6,723 nt of DNA from positions 1-6,723 of the forward strand of contig JAFYYE010000204.1 of assembly GCA_017557715.1 (NCBI GenBank). The letters are read 5' to 3'. A model generated the notes under the pieces. It was not told where the DNA came from. It did not search any database and was given only the letters and a program-made list of their open reading frames with translations. Below are positions 1-5,976 of the stretch, one piece after another. Origin of the DNA: Pseudobutyrivibrio sp. GTDB taxonomy: Bacteria; Bacillota; Clostridia; Lachnospirales; Lachnospiraceae. The position numbers and the translations under genes are program-made. Each line of letters opens with the position of its first letter. The first letter of the stretch is position 1.

Positions 1-474
1 ATAAAAAAAGATGAGCTGCCTGAGTGGGTGCGAAAACGTCAAATTACAAATGTTTGGGAGAGCTTTCCAATTATAGATAATAGAGTTGTGTGTTTGTTAA
101 ATAACGATATAGTTCTCGAAGTTGATCTGGAAAGGTGTGTTGCGGAAGTCCCAAAGCTTTACACGGTTATTAATAGAAAAGAGTTACAAGAAACCTTAAA
201 GGTAGATTCAGGTGGCTATGGAATATCATTTAATGATAGTATCCATATAAATAAAAATATTCTTATAAAACACGGAATCGAATTGCCGATTTATGCCCAT
301 GTGTTTAGCGATTTTGCAAAATATTGTTGTATAAATACTGCAGAAGCTTGTTCAATATTAAATTGCTCAAGACAAAATCTTGCGTATATGGTTAAAAGCG
401 AGCAGTTACATCCAATCAAGGATGGATGGAGGGAAAACGTATATCTTAAAGGCAATATAACAAGTATGGAGTAG
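1..474 (+). CDS. DUF2442-like domain plus helix-turn-helix protein, probably 5'-partial
   Basis: The reading frame is open from base 1 (IKKDELPEWV...) to the TAG at 472-474, so the gene probably begins left of the window. A GTG at 28 could start a 148-residue protein, but no ribosome binding site precedes it. Counting that GTG as residue 1, residues about 4-84 follow the DUF2442 pattern: a short strand region, an acidic 'EVDLE' turn, then 'GGYGISFNDSIHINKNIL' where the family has G-x-x-W-x-[ND]-x-x-D-L. Residues about 102-145 (TAEACSILNCSRQNLAYMV, then HPIK) look like a MerR/excisionase-type helix-turn-helix. DUF2442 proteins are small, poorly characterised, and often sit near toxin-antitoxin-like partners; the attached helix-turn-helix suggests DNA binding, perhaps autoregulation. 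Any partner would lie outside the window. It is separated from the next gene by 115 bases and a candidate promoter, so a link to the acylation genes is not shown. Confidence 0.7.
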   Translation: MKKDELPEWVRKRQITNVWESFPIIDNRVVCLLNNDIVLEVDLERCVAEVPKLYTVINRKELQETLKVDSGGYGISFNDSIHINKNILIKHGIELPIYAHVFSDFAKYCCINTAEACSILNCSRQNLAYMVKSEQLHPIKDGWRENVYLKGNITSME

Positions 475-530
475 TTGTTATATTAGCAACGGCGTACAGA
501 TATGTGAAGACTATTTTTCCAAGCATCTAC

Positions 531-559
531 TTGCCCATGGCGTCTTTTTAGGGTAAAAT
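531..559 (+). promoter_or_regulatory. Candidate sigma-A-type promoter for the acylation operon
   Basis: TTGCCC at 531-536 (4 of 6 matches to TTGACA) lies 17 bases before TAAAAT at 554-559 (5 of 6 matches to TATAAT). Initiation would fall near 566, leaving a leader of about 25 bases before the ATG at 590. This is the best-spaced pair in the 475-589 gap. No convincing terminator separates it from the upstream gene, so read-through is also possible. Confidence 0.4.
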
Positions 560-589
560 AAATCCGTTTCATTATTACGGGAGAAAGTT

Positions 590-1708
590 ATGGGCAACGA
601 GAGACATAAAATAAGAAATACAGCCGGTATGTTTGATTTACTTAAAGGGATTACTATGCTTATGGTCATTTTTGTCCATACATACTCATTGTTCCCTGAT
701 TCATTTTTATTTCAGAATACATATCAGGCAGATTTGGAAGTCATCAAGAAGATGGATGTATTTCATCATCTATTATTGATGGCATACAGTGTCTTTGCTC
801 ATTCATTAATGCCAGCTTTTTTTGTAGTTAGCGGGTATGGCATTAGAAAAATGGATTTTGCAAAGTGCTTAAAAAAACAATCTAAAACTCTATTAATTCC
901 TTATGCAATCACAGCGGGATTAACTTCTATACTACATCTTTGCACTCACTATACATTATATAGATATTTCCCAGGATCATTTGTCGAGACATTAAGAATT
1001 GCCGGTGGTTTTTTGTTTGGTTTGTCAAAGCCAAGCTATTATTTTGATGTAAAAATTTTCTCATGCGGACCAATTTGGTTTATTCTGGCCTTGTTTTGGG
1101 GAATTGTGATTTTTAATATGCTTGTTTCTGTTGTTTCAGAAAAATATCTTCCTTATGCATCACTTGCGGTGGCATTTGTAGGATGGTTGCTAAGCCTTGG
1201 GAATACTGTTCCTTGGTGCGTTTCACAAGGTCTTGTTGCTGTTTTCTATATTTGTTTAGGATATATGGCAAAAAAGAAGAAGTGGTTCATCGAAGGAACC
1301 AACACCAAAGAGAAGATAATATTAGTGTTGTTTGGCATATTACCTAACGCAATAATGCGATTTATCGGTTATATGGATGGTATGGCAGATAATATCTATC
1401 CCTTTAGCATAGGAACAATCATTGTGAATGGATTTATGGGATTAGTTTGCGTTTACGTTTTCCTGTTGCTAAATGGCATTACTGGTGTAATATCATCATT
1501 TTTGAGAAAGCTAGGTAGGCTTTCAATTTATATTATGTGCATACACACTATTGAAATGATGGGATTTCCATACTACTATTTCGCAAATAACTGGACAGGA
1601 AATGTGACAGTTGGTCTAGTATTGCTTTATTTGGTAAGAGCGACAATTGATGTTGTTATCTGTTTCGTGTTTGTGGCTATTAAAGATAGATTAAGTGGGA
1701 GAAATTGA
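590..1708 (+). CDS. Membrane acyltransferase, acyltransferase-3 family (first copy)
   Basis: A 372-residue, very hydrophobic protein with roughly ten predicted membrane segments, the normal size for a stand-alone acyltransferase-3 (OafA/WecH/NodX-like) protein. Family O-acyltransferases move acyl groups, often acetyl from acetyl-CoA, onto surface sugars. Visible signatures are the N-terminal MFDLLKG with K19 and H30, fitting the [R/K]-x10-H motif known to matter in this family; VVSGYGIRK at 79-87; SCGPIW at 158-163; and GRLSIYIMCIHT with H319 near the C terminus. The ATG at 590 is set by GGGAG at 579-583, six bases upstream. The stop TGA (1706-1708) overlaps the start of the ligase gene by one base. 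It is a paralogue of the protein at 3335-4378, with H30 at the same position, but has a longer loop after the first membrane segment (about residues 31-75). Family assignment is firm; the transferred acyl group and the acceptor are unknown. Confidence 0.88.
   Translation: MGNERHKIRNTAGMFDLLKGITMLMVIFVHTYSLFPDSFLFQNTYQADLEVIKKMDVFHHLLLMAYSVFAHSLMPAFFVVSGYGIRKMDFAKCLKKQSKTLLIPYAITAGLTSILHLCTHYTLYRYFPGSFVETLRIAGGFLFGLSKPSYYFDVKIFSCGPIWFILALFWGIVIFNMLVSVVSEKYLPYASLAVAFVGWLLSLGNTVPWCVSQGLVAVFYICLGYMAKKKKWFIEGTNTKEKIILVLFGILPNAIMRFIGYMDGMADNIYPFSIGTIIVNGFMGLVCVYVFLLLNGITGVISSFLRKLGRLSIYIMCIHTIEMMGFPYYYFANNWTGNVTVGLVLLYLVRATIDVVICFVFVAIKDRLSGRN
1697..1701 (+). promoter_or_regulatory. Ribosome binding site deciding the ligase start
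   Basis: GGGAG lies six bases before the ATG at 1708 but only three before the in-frame TTG at 1705. The ATG is therefore the likely start, giving an ATGA-type coupling in which the TGA of the upstream gene shares its last base with the ATG. Confidence 0.7.
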
Positions 1709-3090
1709 TGTACGACTTTTTTGAGGATATTAAAGCTCGTGAGGATAGAGTTGCATATAGATACTATAGAAATGATATTTTGAACGAGGTTACATATAGG
1801 GAATATTATAGCGACATATGTGAGTGCTTAGAAAATATAAAAAATGAATATGGCGATATCGAATCCAAGCATATAGCCATACTTGGAAATAATAGTTACG
1901 AGTATTTGGTGCTATTAGCTGCTTTGATTCTTGGCAAAGCTGTAGTGGTACCTGTTAACATTCGAGAATCAAAAAATAATATAGAAGATATTCTTGCAGA
2001 TGCTGAAGTAGATTATGTTATCAACCAGGAAGATGGTACGTTTGATAAGTTTTGCACAGCTAAGAGAGATAAGGATTATGCCTGTAGCTTTGATATGTCT
2101 GATGAATCCAGATTGGCTATGATTATCTACACTTCTGGTACAACAGGAAAATCAAAGGGTGTAATGCTCAGCCTAAAAAATCTTTTTGATAGAAAGAGAA
2201 ACATATTGCCAAAAGAGTATGTGGAAGATGAATCCAAGGATGATGTGTTGGTCACATATTTGGTATTTCCATTGTACCATGCTGCCGGATTATGTAGTTG
2301 GCTCAGTTGGTGCAATAGGGGTTGTATGACCTATATAAATGAGGATATAGGAAATATGCTCAACGAGCTTCAGGAGATTAAAATAGATTTTTCTTTTGTA
2401 TCACCTGCCACTATGAAGCTTTGGAAGAAGCGCCTTAAGAGAGGTGGAGTGGAAAAGCTTGGTGGTGTCAAAACAGTAGGCACTACAGGTGCTCCGATGG
2501 ATAAAGAGCTTATTGATTTCTTTGTTGAAAATGGAATCGATTATTGTCAGTTTTATGGAATGACTGAGACTTTTGGAGATGTGACATACAACAGTAATGT
2601 GACAGATAAAGTGGCTTCTGTAGGTCGAATTGTAAACGATGCTGATATTCAGATTATCGATGGAGAAATCTGTGTTTCTAGCTGGAACTGTATGATGGGT
2701 TATTATAATAATCTTGATGAAACAGCCAATGCGATTGTAGATGGATATGTTCACACCGGTGATTTGGGGTATATCGATGAAGATGGCTATGTGTTTATCA
2801 CAGGGCGAAAGAAGAATTTAATAATTCTTTCTGGTGGAGAAAATGTTAGTCCAGAGGAATTAGAAAATTTCCTATATAAAAATGATTCCATTAAGGAATG
2901 TCAGGTCTTCGAGAGGGAGGACAAAATTATTGCAGCAGTGTATTCTGCTAGTGGCTCAGAGGAACAAATACGCCAGTATGTTTCTGAGCTAAATAAAGAA
3001 TTACCTATATATAAAAAAATCCACAGTGTAGAATTTCGAGATACAGAGTTTGAAAAAACTGCCAGTGGAAAGATAAGAAGGGAGAATTAA
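1708..3090 (+). CDS. AMP-forming acyl-acid ligase (acyl-CoA/acyl-ACP synthetase family)
   Basis: A soluble 460-residue adenylate-forming enzyme (ANL superfamily), shorter than the usual 500-550. It would activate a carboxylic acid with ATP to an acyl-AMP and pass it to a thiol. Motifs in order: nucleotide loop TSGTTGKSKG at 142-151; acyl-acid pocket region FPLYHAAG at 187-194 with H191; YGMTE at 283-287; TGD with D352; GRKKNLIILSGGENVSPEE starting G366-R367; and the C-terminal TASGKIRR with K455, equivalent to the catalytic lysine of the family. All core residues seem present. The H-x-x-G in the A4 region and the absence of the FDxS aspartate typical of amino-acid-activating domains point to a non-amino carboxylic acid. 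The carrier protein gene one base downstream suggests transfer to its phosphopantetheine arm rather than to CoA; this is inferred from context. The enzyme could instead be a plain acyl-CoA ligase. ATG 1708 is preferred over TTG 1705 because of RBS spacing. Confidence 0.88.
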   Translation: MYDFFEDIKAREDRVAYRYYRNDILNEVTYREYYSDICECLENIKNEYGDIESKHIAILGNNSYEYLVLLAALILGKAVVVPVNIRESKNNIEDILADAEVDYVINQEDGTFDKFCTAKRDKDYACSFDMSDESRLAMIIYTSGTTGKSKGVMLSLKNLFDRKRNILPKEYVEDESKDDVLVTYLVFPLYHAAGLCSWLSWCNRGCMTYINEDIGNMLNELQEIKIDFSFVSPATMKLWKKRLKRGGVEKLGGVKTVGTTGAPMDKELIDFFVENGIDYCQFYGMTETFGDVTYNSNVTDKVASVGRIVNDADIQIIDGEICVSSWNCMMGYYNNLDETANAIVDGYVHTGDLGYIDEDGYVFITGRKKNLIILSGGENVSPEELENFLYKNDSIKECQVFEREDKIIAAVYSASGSEEQIRQYVSELNKELPIYKKIHSVEFRDTEFEKTASGKIRREN

Positions 3091-3091
3091 A

Positions 3092-3310
3092 ATGGATAAT
3101 TTTGAGGTAGTTGCAGGAATAATCGAAGAGGTGGCGGATATTCCAAAGGATGAGATTGAGAAAGAAAGCTCATTAATTGATGATTTGGATCTATCTTCAC
3201 TTGAGATTATGACAATCATCAACAACATTTCTAGAAAGTTTGATGTAAAGATTACAGAGCAGCAGATACTCGAGATAGAGACAGTGGCTGACATTTTGGC
3301 GGTTCTCTAA
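3092..3310 (+). CDS. Acyl carrier protein (dedicated, operon-encoded)
   Basis: An acidic 72-residue protein of normal ACP length with the expected four-helix pattern: helix 1 about residues 2-15, a loop with KDEIEKESSLIDDL, helix 2 starting at the attachment site, and a C-terminal TVADILAVL helix. The sequence LDLSSLEIM places S36 where the phosphopantetheine serine of ACPs lies. The usual DSL is SSL here (S35 in place of Asp). As a holo-protein it would carry an acyl group as a thioester in the cytoplasm. The ATG follows the ligase stop after one base and has AAGGGAG at 3078-3084, inside the ligase C-terminal codons, so the two are almost surely co-translated and functionally paired. Known DltC and specialised ACPs have the same size and arrangement; which type this is cannot be decided from the sequence. 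No phosphopantetheinyl transferase is encoded in the window, so the host's own enzyme would have to modify it. Confidence 0.88.
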   Translation: MDNFEVVAGIIEEVADIPKDEIEKESSLIDDLDLSSLEIMTIINNISRKFDVKITEQQILEIETVADILAVL

Positions 3311-3321
3311 AAATAATTTTT

Positions 3322-3327
3322 GGAAGA
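3322..3327 (+). promoter_or_regulatory. Ribosome binding site deciding the second acyltransferase start
   Basis: GGAAGA is seven bases before the ATG at 3335. It overlaps an in-frame TTG at 3320, which has no binding site of its own. Starting at 3335 also makes the N terminus align position by position with the first acyltransferase (NTAGMFDL at residues 10-17 and H30 in both), which supports this start. Confidence 0.7.
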
Positions 3328-3334
3328 AAAATAT

Positions 3335-4378
3335 ATGAAAACAGAAAAAAAACAAATAAAAAATACGGCTGGTATGTTTGACCTATTCAAAGGTTTCACG
3401 ATGATTGTTATTGTGCTAGGTCATACATTACAAGAATTTAAATCATTACATTTGGACAATGTGTTCAGTTTACTAGGTATAACAGTTATCACTCTTTTTG
3501 TAATTAGTGGTTATGGATTTAGGAAAAAGGGCATAAAGAAAACATTTACACAGCAGTTTCAGCTTATTTGTGTGCCTTATCTTATCACTAGTGTTTTAAC
3601 AGCTGGAGGGCTTTTCTTCTTTAGAGTTCTGTTCTTTAGAAATATTGTTTCTGCATTTAAGGAAATGGTAAAAACATTTATAGGTTTACTGTTTGGATTT
3701 AGCGAGACATTTGAAATACATGGTATAAGCCTTTATTCATGCGGCCCAATGTGGTATTTATTGGCGTTGTTTCTTGGCTGGAATATCGTAAACATTGTGC
3801 TTAATTATGTTCCTGAAAAGATTGCGCCTATAGTTATAATTGTTATAGCAGGAGTAGGTTATGCAACTGTTACAGCTGCGTTTGATCCATGGAGCTATCA
3901 TAGAGGTATGTTTGCTGCGTTATTCCTTTATATAGGATATTTATGTAAGAAATACAAGATTCTTACAAACACATGGAAAATGAGATACAAAGCAATATTA
4001 ATTGGTTGCTTTGTTGCCGGAATCATAATATATCTTATTACAAGAAATGCTGAATTAGTTATGACGATATTTTTCCCATTGGCATTTATCTGTCCAATTT
4101 TGCTAATAAAGCTATTTCTAATGCTTAATTGCTGCAGAGGCTTTATTTCAAATAAAATAAGAAGCATCGGCAGATATTCAATGTATTTTTTATGTGTTCA
4201 TACTTTTGAATATAAAGCATTTCCAATATATTATGTTGTAGAAAGAGTACATTCATATATGGGAATAGCAATTGTATGCATTGTAAGATTAGTTGTAGAT
4301 ATAGCATTGTGTGCTATTACAGTTAAGGTGGTTGATTATGTAAAGCAACATAGTCAAGCAAAGGGAAATACTATTTAA
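3335..4378 (+). CDS. Membrane acyltransferase, acyltransferase-3 family (second copy)
   Basis: A 347-residue polytopic membrane protein with about ten hydrophobic segments. It shares with the first copy the N-terminal I-K-NTAGMFDL block, K19 and H30 ([R/K]-x10-H motif), SGYGFRK at 58-64, SCGPMW at 135-140, PW....G..A...Y.GY..KK around 185-207, and GRYSMYFLCVHTFE with H289. These shared blocks in the same order make the two genes paralogues, probably from an old duplication, since the segments between them differ strongly. The loop after the first membrane helix is shorter than in the first copy. It lies 24 bases after the carrier protein gene, so it belongs to the same transcript. It would transfer an acyl group across or at the membrane onto a glycan or lipid-linked sugar; donor and acceptor are not shown by the sequence. 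No terminator is visible directly after its TAA. Confidence 0.87.
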   Translation: MKTEKKQIKNTAGMFDLFKGFTMIVIVLGHTLQEFKSLHLDNVFSLLGITVITLFVISGYGFRKKGIKKTFTQQFQLICVPYLITSVLTAGGLFFFRVLFFRNIVSAFKEMVKTFIGLLFGFSETFEIHGISLYSCGPMWYLLALFLGWNIVNIVLNYVPEKIAPIVIIVIAGVGYATVTAAFDPWSYHRGMFAALFLYIGYLCKKYKILTNTWKMRYKAILIGCFVAGIIIYLITRNAELVMTIFFPLAFICPILLIKLFLMLNCCRGFISNKIRSIGRYSMYFLCVHTFEYKAFPIYYVVERVHSYMGIAIVCIVRLVVDIALCAITVKVVDYVKQHSQAKGNTI

Positions 4379-4452
4379 CGATATTTTCTGGTGACGAGTA
4401 TAGTGTGAATGCTGTAAATTATGTACTTTATATTAGGGCTTTCGTTCTCAGA

Positions 4453-4488
4453 TTGAGACATATGTTGTTGTGTTTTTATAAGTATAAT
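4453..4488 (+). promoter_or_regulatory. Candidate promoter for the glycosyltransferase gene
   Basis: TTGAGA at 4453-4458 (5 of 6) lies 18 bases before TATAAG at 4477-4482 (5 of 6), which is followed at once by a perfect TATAAT at 4483-4488. The perfect box has no well-placed -35 hexamer, so which -10 is used is unclear. Initiation would fall near 4490-4496, giving a leader of about 60 bases. The gap of 177 bases after the acyltransferase gene fits an internal promoter. Confidence 0.42.
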
Positions 4489-4491
4489 GTA

Positions 4492-4518
4492 CAATACTTT
4501 TTCGGTATAAAAGTGTTG
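4492..4518 (+). repeat. Inverted repeat / leader hairpin before the glycosyltransferase gene
   Basis: CAATACTTTT (4492-4501) and AAAAGTGTTG (4509-4518) form a 10-bp stem with one G-T wobble around a 7-base loop. It lies just after the candidate -10 boxes, at or near the expected transcript start. No T-run follows, so it is not an intrinsic terminator. It could be an operator or a 5'-end hairpin that stabilises the mRNA. Confidence 0.4.
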
Positions 4519-4555
4519 GGGAAATACAAATATTTTATGTGTTAGGAGATTTCCC

Positions 4556-5695
4556 ATGAATTATAAAGTGTTTGCAATTAGATTTGTAAGACGACTAAGA
4601 CAGACATCAATTTATCACCTGATTAAGAAAGTCAAGTTTTTACTTTTGAGCCCATTTATAACAAATAGGCTGTCTATGGATTATGAGGATGCTAGAAATC
4701 TATTAAATTCTTATCGTCCAAATCCTAATAGTTCAAGTATTCATGAAAATATAATAGCCCCAGAGCCATTGTATGATTTAACAGTGGTTGTACCATGCTA
4801 TAATGTTGCACCATATGTGGGGGACTGCGTTAAGTCGATATTGAATCAAGAAACATCATATAAATATAAAGTGATATTAATAGACGATGGTTCAATTGAT
4901 GATACGAGAAAGATTATTGATTGTTTTTCTGGTAATCGAGACGTTACAATAATTCATCAGCAAAACAATGGTCTTTCTAATGCGAGAAATCAGGGAATAT
5001 ATCATATTGAATCAAAGTATATTACTTTTGTGGATGCTGATGATTGTCTTGTTCCTGAAGCAATTCAAAAATTACTTGAAACTGCGTATGCTGAGAATGC
5101 TGATATAGTAGAGGGATCACATTATCGAATGTACAATGAAAAGGTGGTACCTTCGGTTAAGCATGATTCGGTGGTTGTAAATGATAATTATGAGGATTTT
5201 ATTGGTATGCCATGGGGAAAAGTGTTCAGAAGTACACTTTTTCAGAATGTAATTTTCCCTGAGAAGTTGTTGTTTGAGGACAGCATTTGTTCATTCTTAC
5301 TATATCCAGCTGCCTCTAAAAATGTAACAATTTCGGAGTATGTATATGTTTATAGAATTGTTAGTAACAGCATAACTCATTCAAGTGGAAAAAAGGTACA
5401 GTCGATTGATACTATCTGGATTACAGAATTAATGCTGAAGGAACATGAAGAACTTAAATTAGATAGAGGGGAAAAATATAGTTCTTTGTGTATTAAGCAG
5501 ATAGTTCTAAATTATTATCGCATGAAAAAATTGCCTAAAGAGATTCAACGTGCAGCTTTTATTGTGACATGCGAAATTTTTGGAAAATATTGTCAATCGT
5601 TGAACTTTACTTTAGAAGAAGATTATCTAGTTCGTTCATTAAAAGAATTGGATTATGGGAAATATAAATTGTTTTGTGAAACAAGATGTAATTAA
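4556..5695 (+). CDS. Family 2 glycosyltransferase (surface polysaccharide type)
   Basis: A 379-residue protein with a GT-A fold glycosyltransferase 2 domain. The domain begins with LTVVVPCYNVAPYV (about residues 75-88), then LIDDGSIDDT (D110, D111), NNGLSNARNQG at 137-147, and FVDADD (D160-D163), the metal- and nucleotide-binding DxD-like motif. Further on, PWGKVFRS, LLFEDS (E241-D242, a likely catalytic base region) and YRIVSNSITHS are typical of exopolysaccharide and capsule glycosyltransferases. It would add a sugar from a nucleotide-sugar donor to a growing lipid-linked glycan at the inner membrane face. About 74 residues precede the catalytic domain; the first 38 are rich in Arg/Lys mixed with hydrophobic residues and may bind the membrane. 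No transmembrane helix is obvious. The start at ATG 4556 has AGGAG at 4544-4548, seven bases upstream. Sugar specificity cannot be read from the sequence. Position after the acyltransferase genes suggests the same surface glycan pathway, though it seems to have its own promoter. Confidence 0.88.
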   Translation: MNYKVFAIRFVRRLRQTSIYHLIKKVKFLLLSPFITNRLSMDYEDARNLLNSYRPNPNSSSIHENIIAPEPLYDLTVVVPCYNVAPYVGDCVKSILNQETSYKYKVILIDDGSIDDTRKIIDCFSGNRDVTIIHQQNNGLSNARNQGIYHIESKYITFVDADDCLVPEAIQKLLETAYAENADIVEGSHYRMYNEKVVPSVKHDSVVVNDNYEDFIGMPWGKVFRSTLFQNVIFPEKLLFEDSICSFLLYPAASKNVTISEYVYVYRIVSNSITHSSGKKVQSIDTIWITELMLKEHEELKLDRGEKYSSLCIKQIVLNYYRMKKLPKEIQRAAFIVTCEIFGKYCQSLNFTLEEDYLVRSLKELDYGKYKLFCETRCN

Positions 5696-5711
5696 TATCT
5701 GATATATATAT

Positions 5712-5744
5712 AAGCACATTAGAGAGATCTAATGTGCTTTTTTT
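5712..5744 (+). terminator. Intrinsic terminator after the glycosyltransferase gene
   Basis: AAGCACATTAGA (5712-5723) and TCTAATGTGCTT (5728-5739) form a perfect 12-bp stem around a GAGA loop, and the T-run extends from 5738 to 5744. It starts 16 bases after the stop codon of the glycosyltransferase gene, the expected place for a rho-independent terminator on the + strand. Confidence 0.92.
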
Positions 5745-5780
5745 GGTAAACGGTAAACCGATTTACTGTTTACTTTTTTT
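5745..5780 (+). terminator. Second tandem intrinsic terminator
   Basis: Immediately after the first terminator, GTAAACGGTAAA (5746-5757) and TTTACTGTTTAC (5762-5773) form a 12-bp stem with one G-T wobble around a CCGA loop, followed by seven T (5774-5780). It would back up the first terminator. The repeated GTAAAC units inside it could alternatively form an operator, but the T-run makes a terminator the simpler reading. Confidence 0.75.
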
Positions 5781-5827
5781 GATCTAAAAGAAAATAGACA
5801 AACAATAAGTGATGGCTATTTATGGGT

Positions 5828-5855
5828 TTATATTATGAAAAGTTACATAATATAA
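5828..5855. repeat. 10-bp inverted repeat upstream of the secreted protein gene
   Basis: TTATATTATG (5828-5837) and CATAATATAA (5846-5855) are exact inverted copies separated by eight bases. They sit 37 bases before the -35 box of the candidate promoter at 5892. No T-run follows, so this is more like a binding site for a dimeric regulator than a terminator. The A+T-rich content raises the chance that it arose by coincidence. Confidence 0.4.
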
Positions 5856-5891
5856 CTAATTAATAAATGAGGAATTCTAAAAATCCAATAA

Positions 5892-5921
5892 TTGTTAATG
5901 CATATATAGGCATTGTATAAT
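5892..5921 (+). promoter_or_regulatory. Candidate promoter for the secreted Ig-like protein
   Basis: TTGTTA at 5892-5897 (4 of 6) is followed after 18 bases by a perfect TATAAT at 5916-5921. Initiation near 5928 gives a leader of about 50 bases before the ATG at 5977. The tandem terminators upstream mean this gene needs its own promoter. Apart from the inverted repeat at 5828-5855, nothing else is recognisable in 5781-5976. Confidence 0.6.
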
Positions 5922-5976
5922 TTTTCCAAGTAGTTGTTTTGTGCCGATTAAGCAAAGAAAAACGAGGGAAGAAAAA

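Noticed and set aside
474..490. Small stem (GTTGTTA / TAGCAAC) at the end of the first gene as a terminator
   Set aside because: Seven base pairs with a wobble, a three-base loop and no T-run after it; too weak to call.
1705..1707. TTG as start of the ligase
   Set aside because: It leaves only three bases to the GGGAG; the next codon, ATG at 1708, has normal spacing.
2401..2754. Open frame of 117 codons on the minus strand
   Set aside because: It lies wholly within the ligase gene, has no ribosome binding site, and its translation shows no domain; the + strand frame encodes clear catalytic motifs over the same bases.
3001..3294. Open frame of 97 codons on the minus strand
   Set aside because: It is antisense to the ligase end and the carrier protein; its serine/isoleucine-rich translation is what the reverse of an acidic helical protein gives.
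1708..3310. True D-alanylation pair (DltA/DltC)
   Set aside because: The ligase has the acyl/aryl-acid H-x-x-G and GRKKNLIILSGGEN motifs rather than the amino-acid-binding Asp and DltA-type motifs, and no DltB or DltD is present.
3320..3322. TTG as start of the second acyltransferase
   Set aside because: The only visible binding site (GGAAGA) overlaps it; ATG 3335 has a seven-base spacing and aligns with the paralogue.
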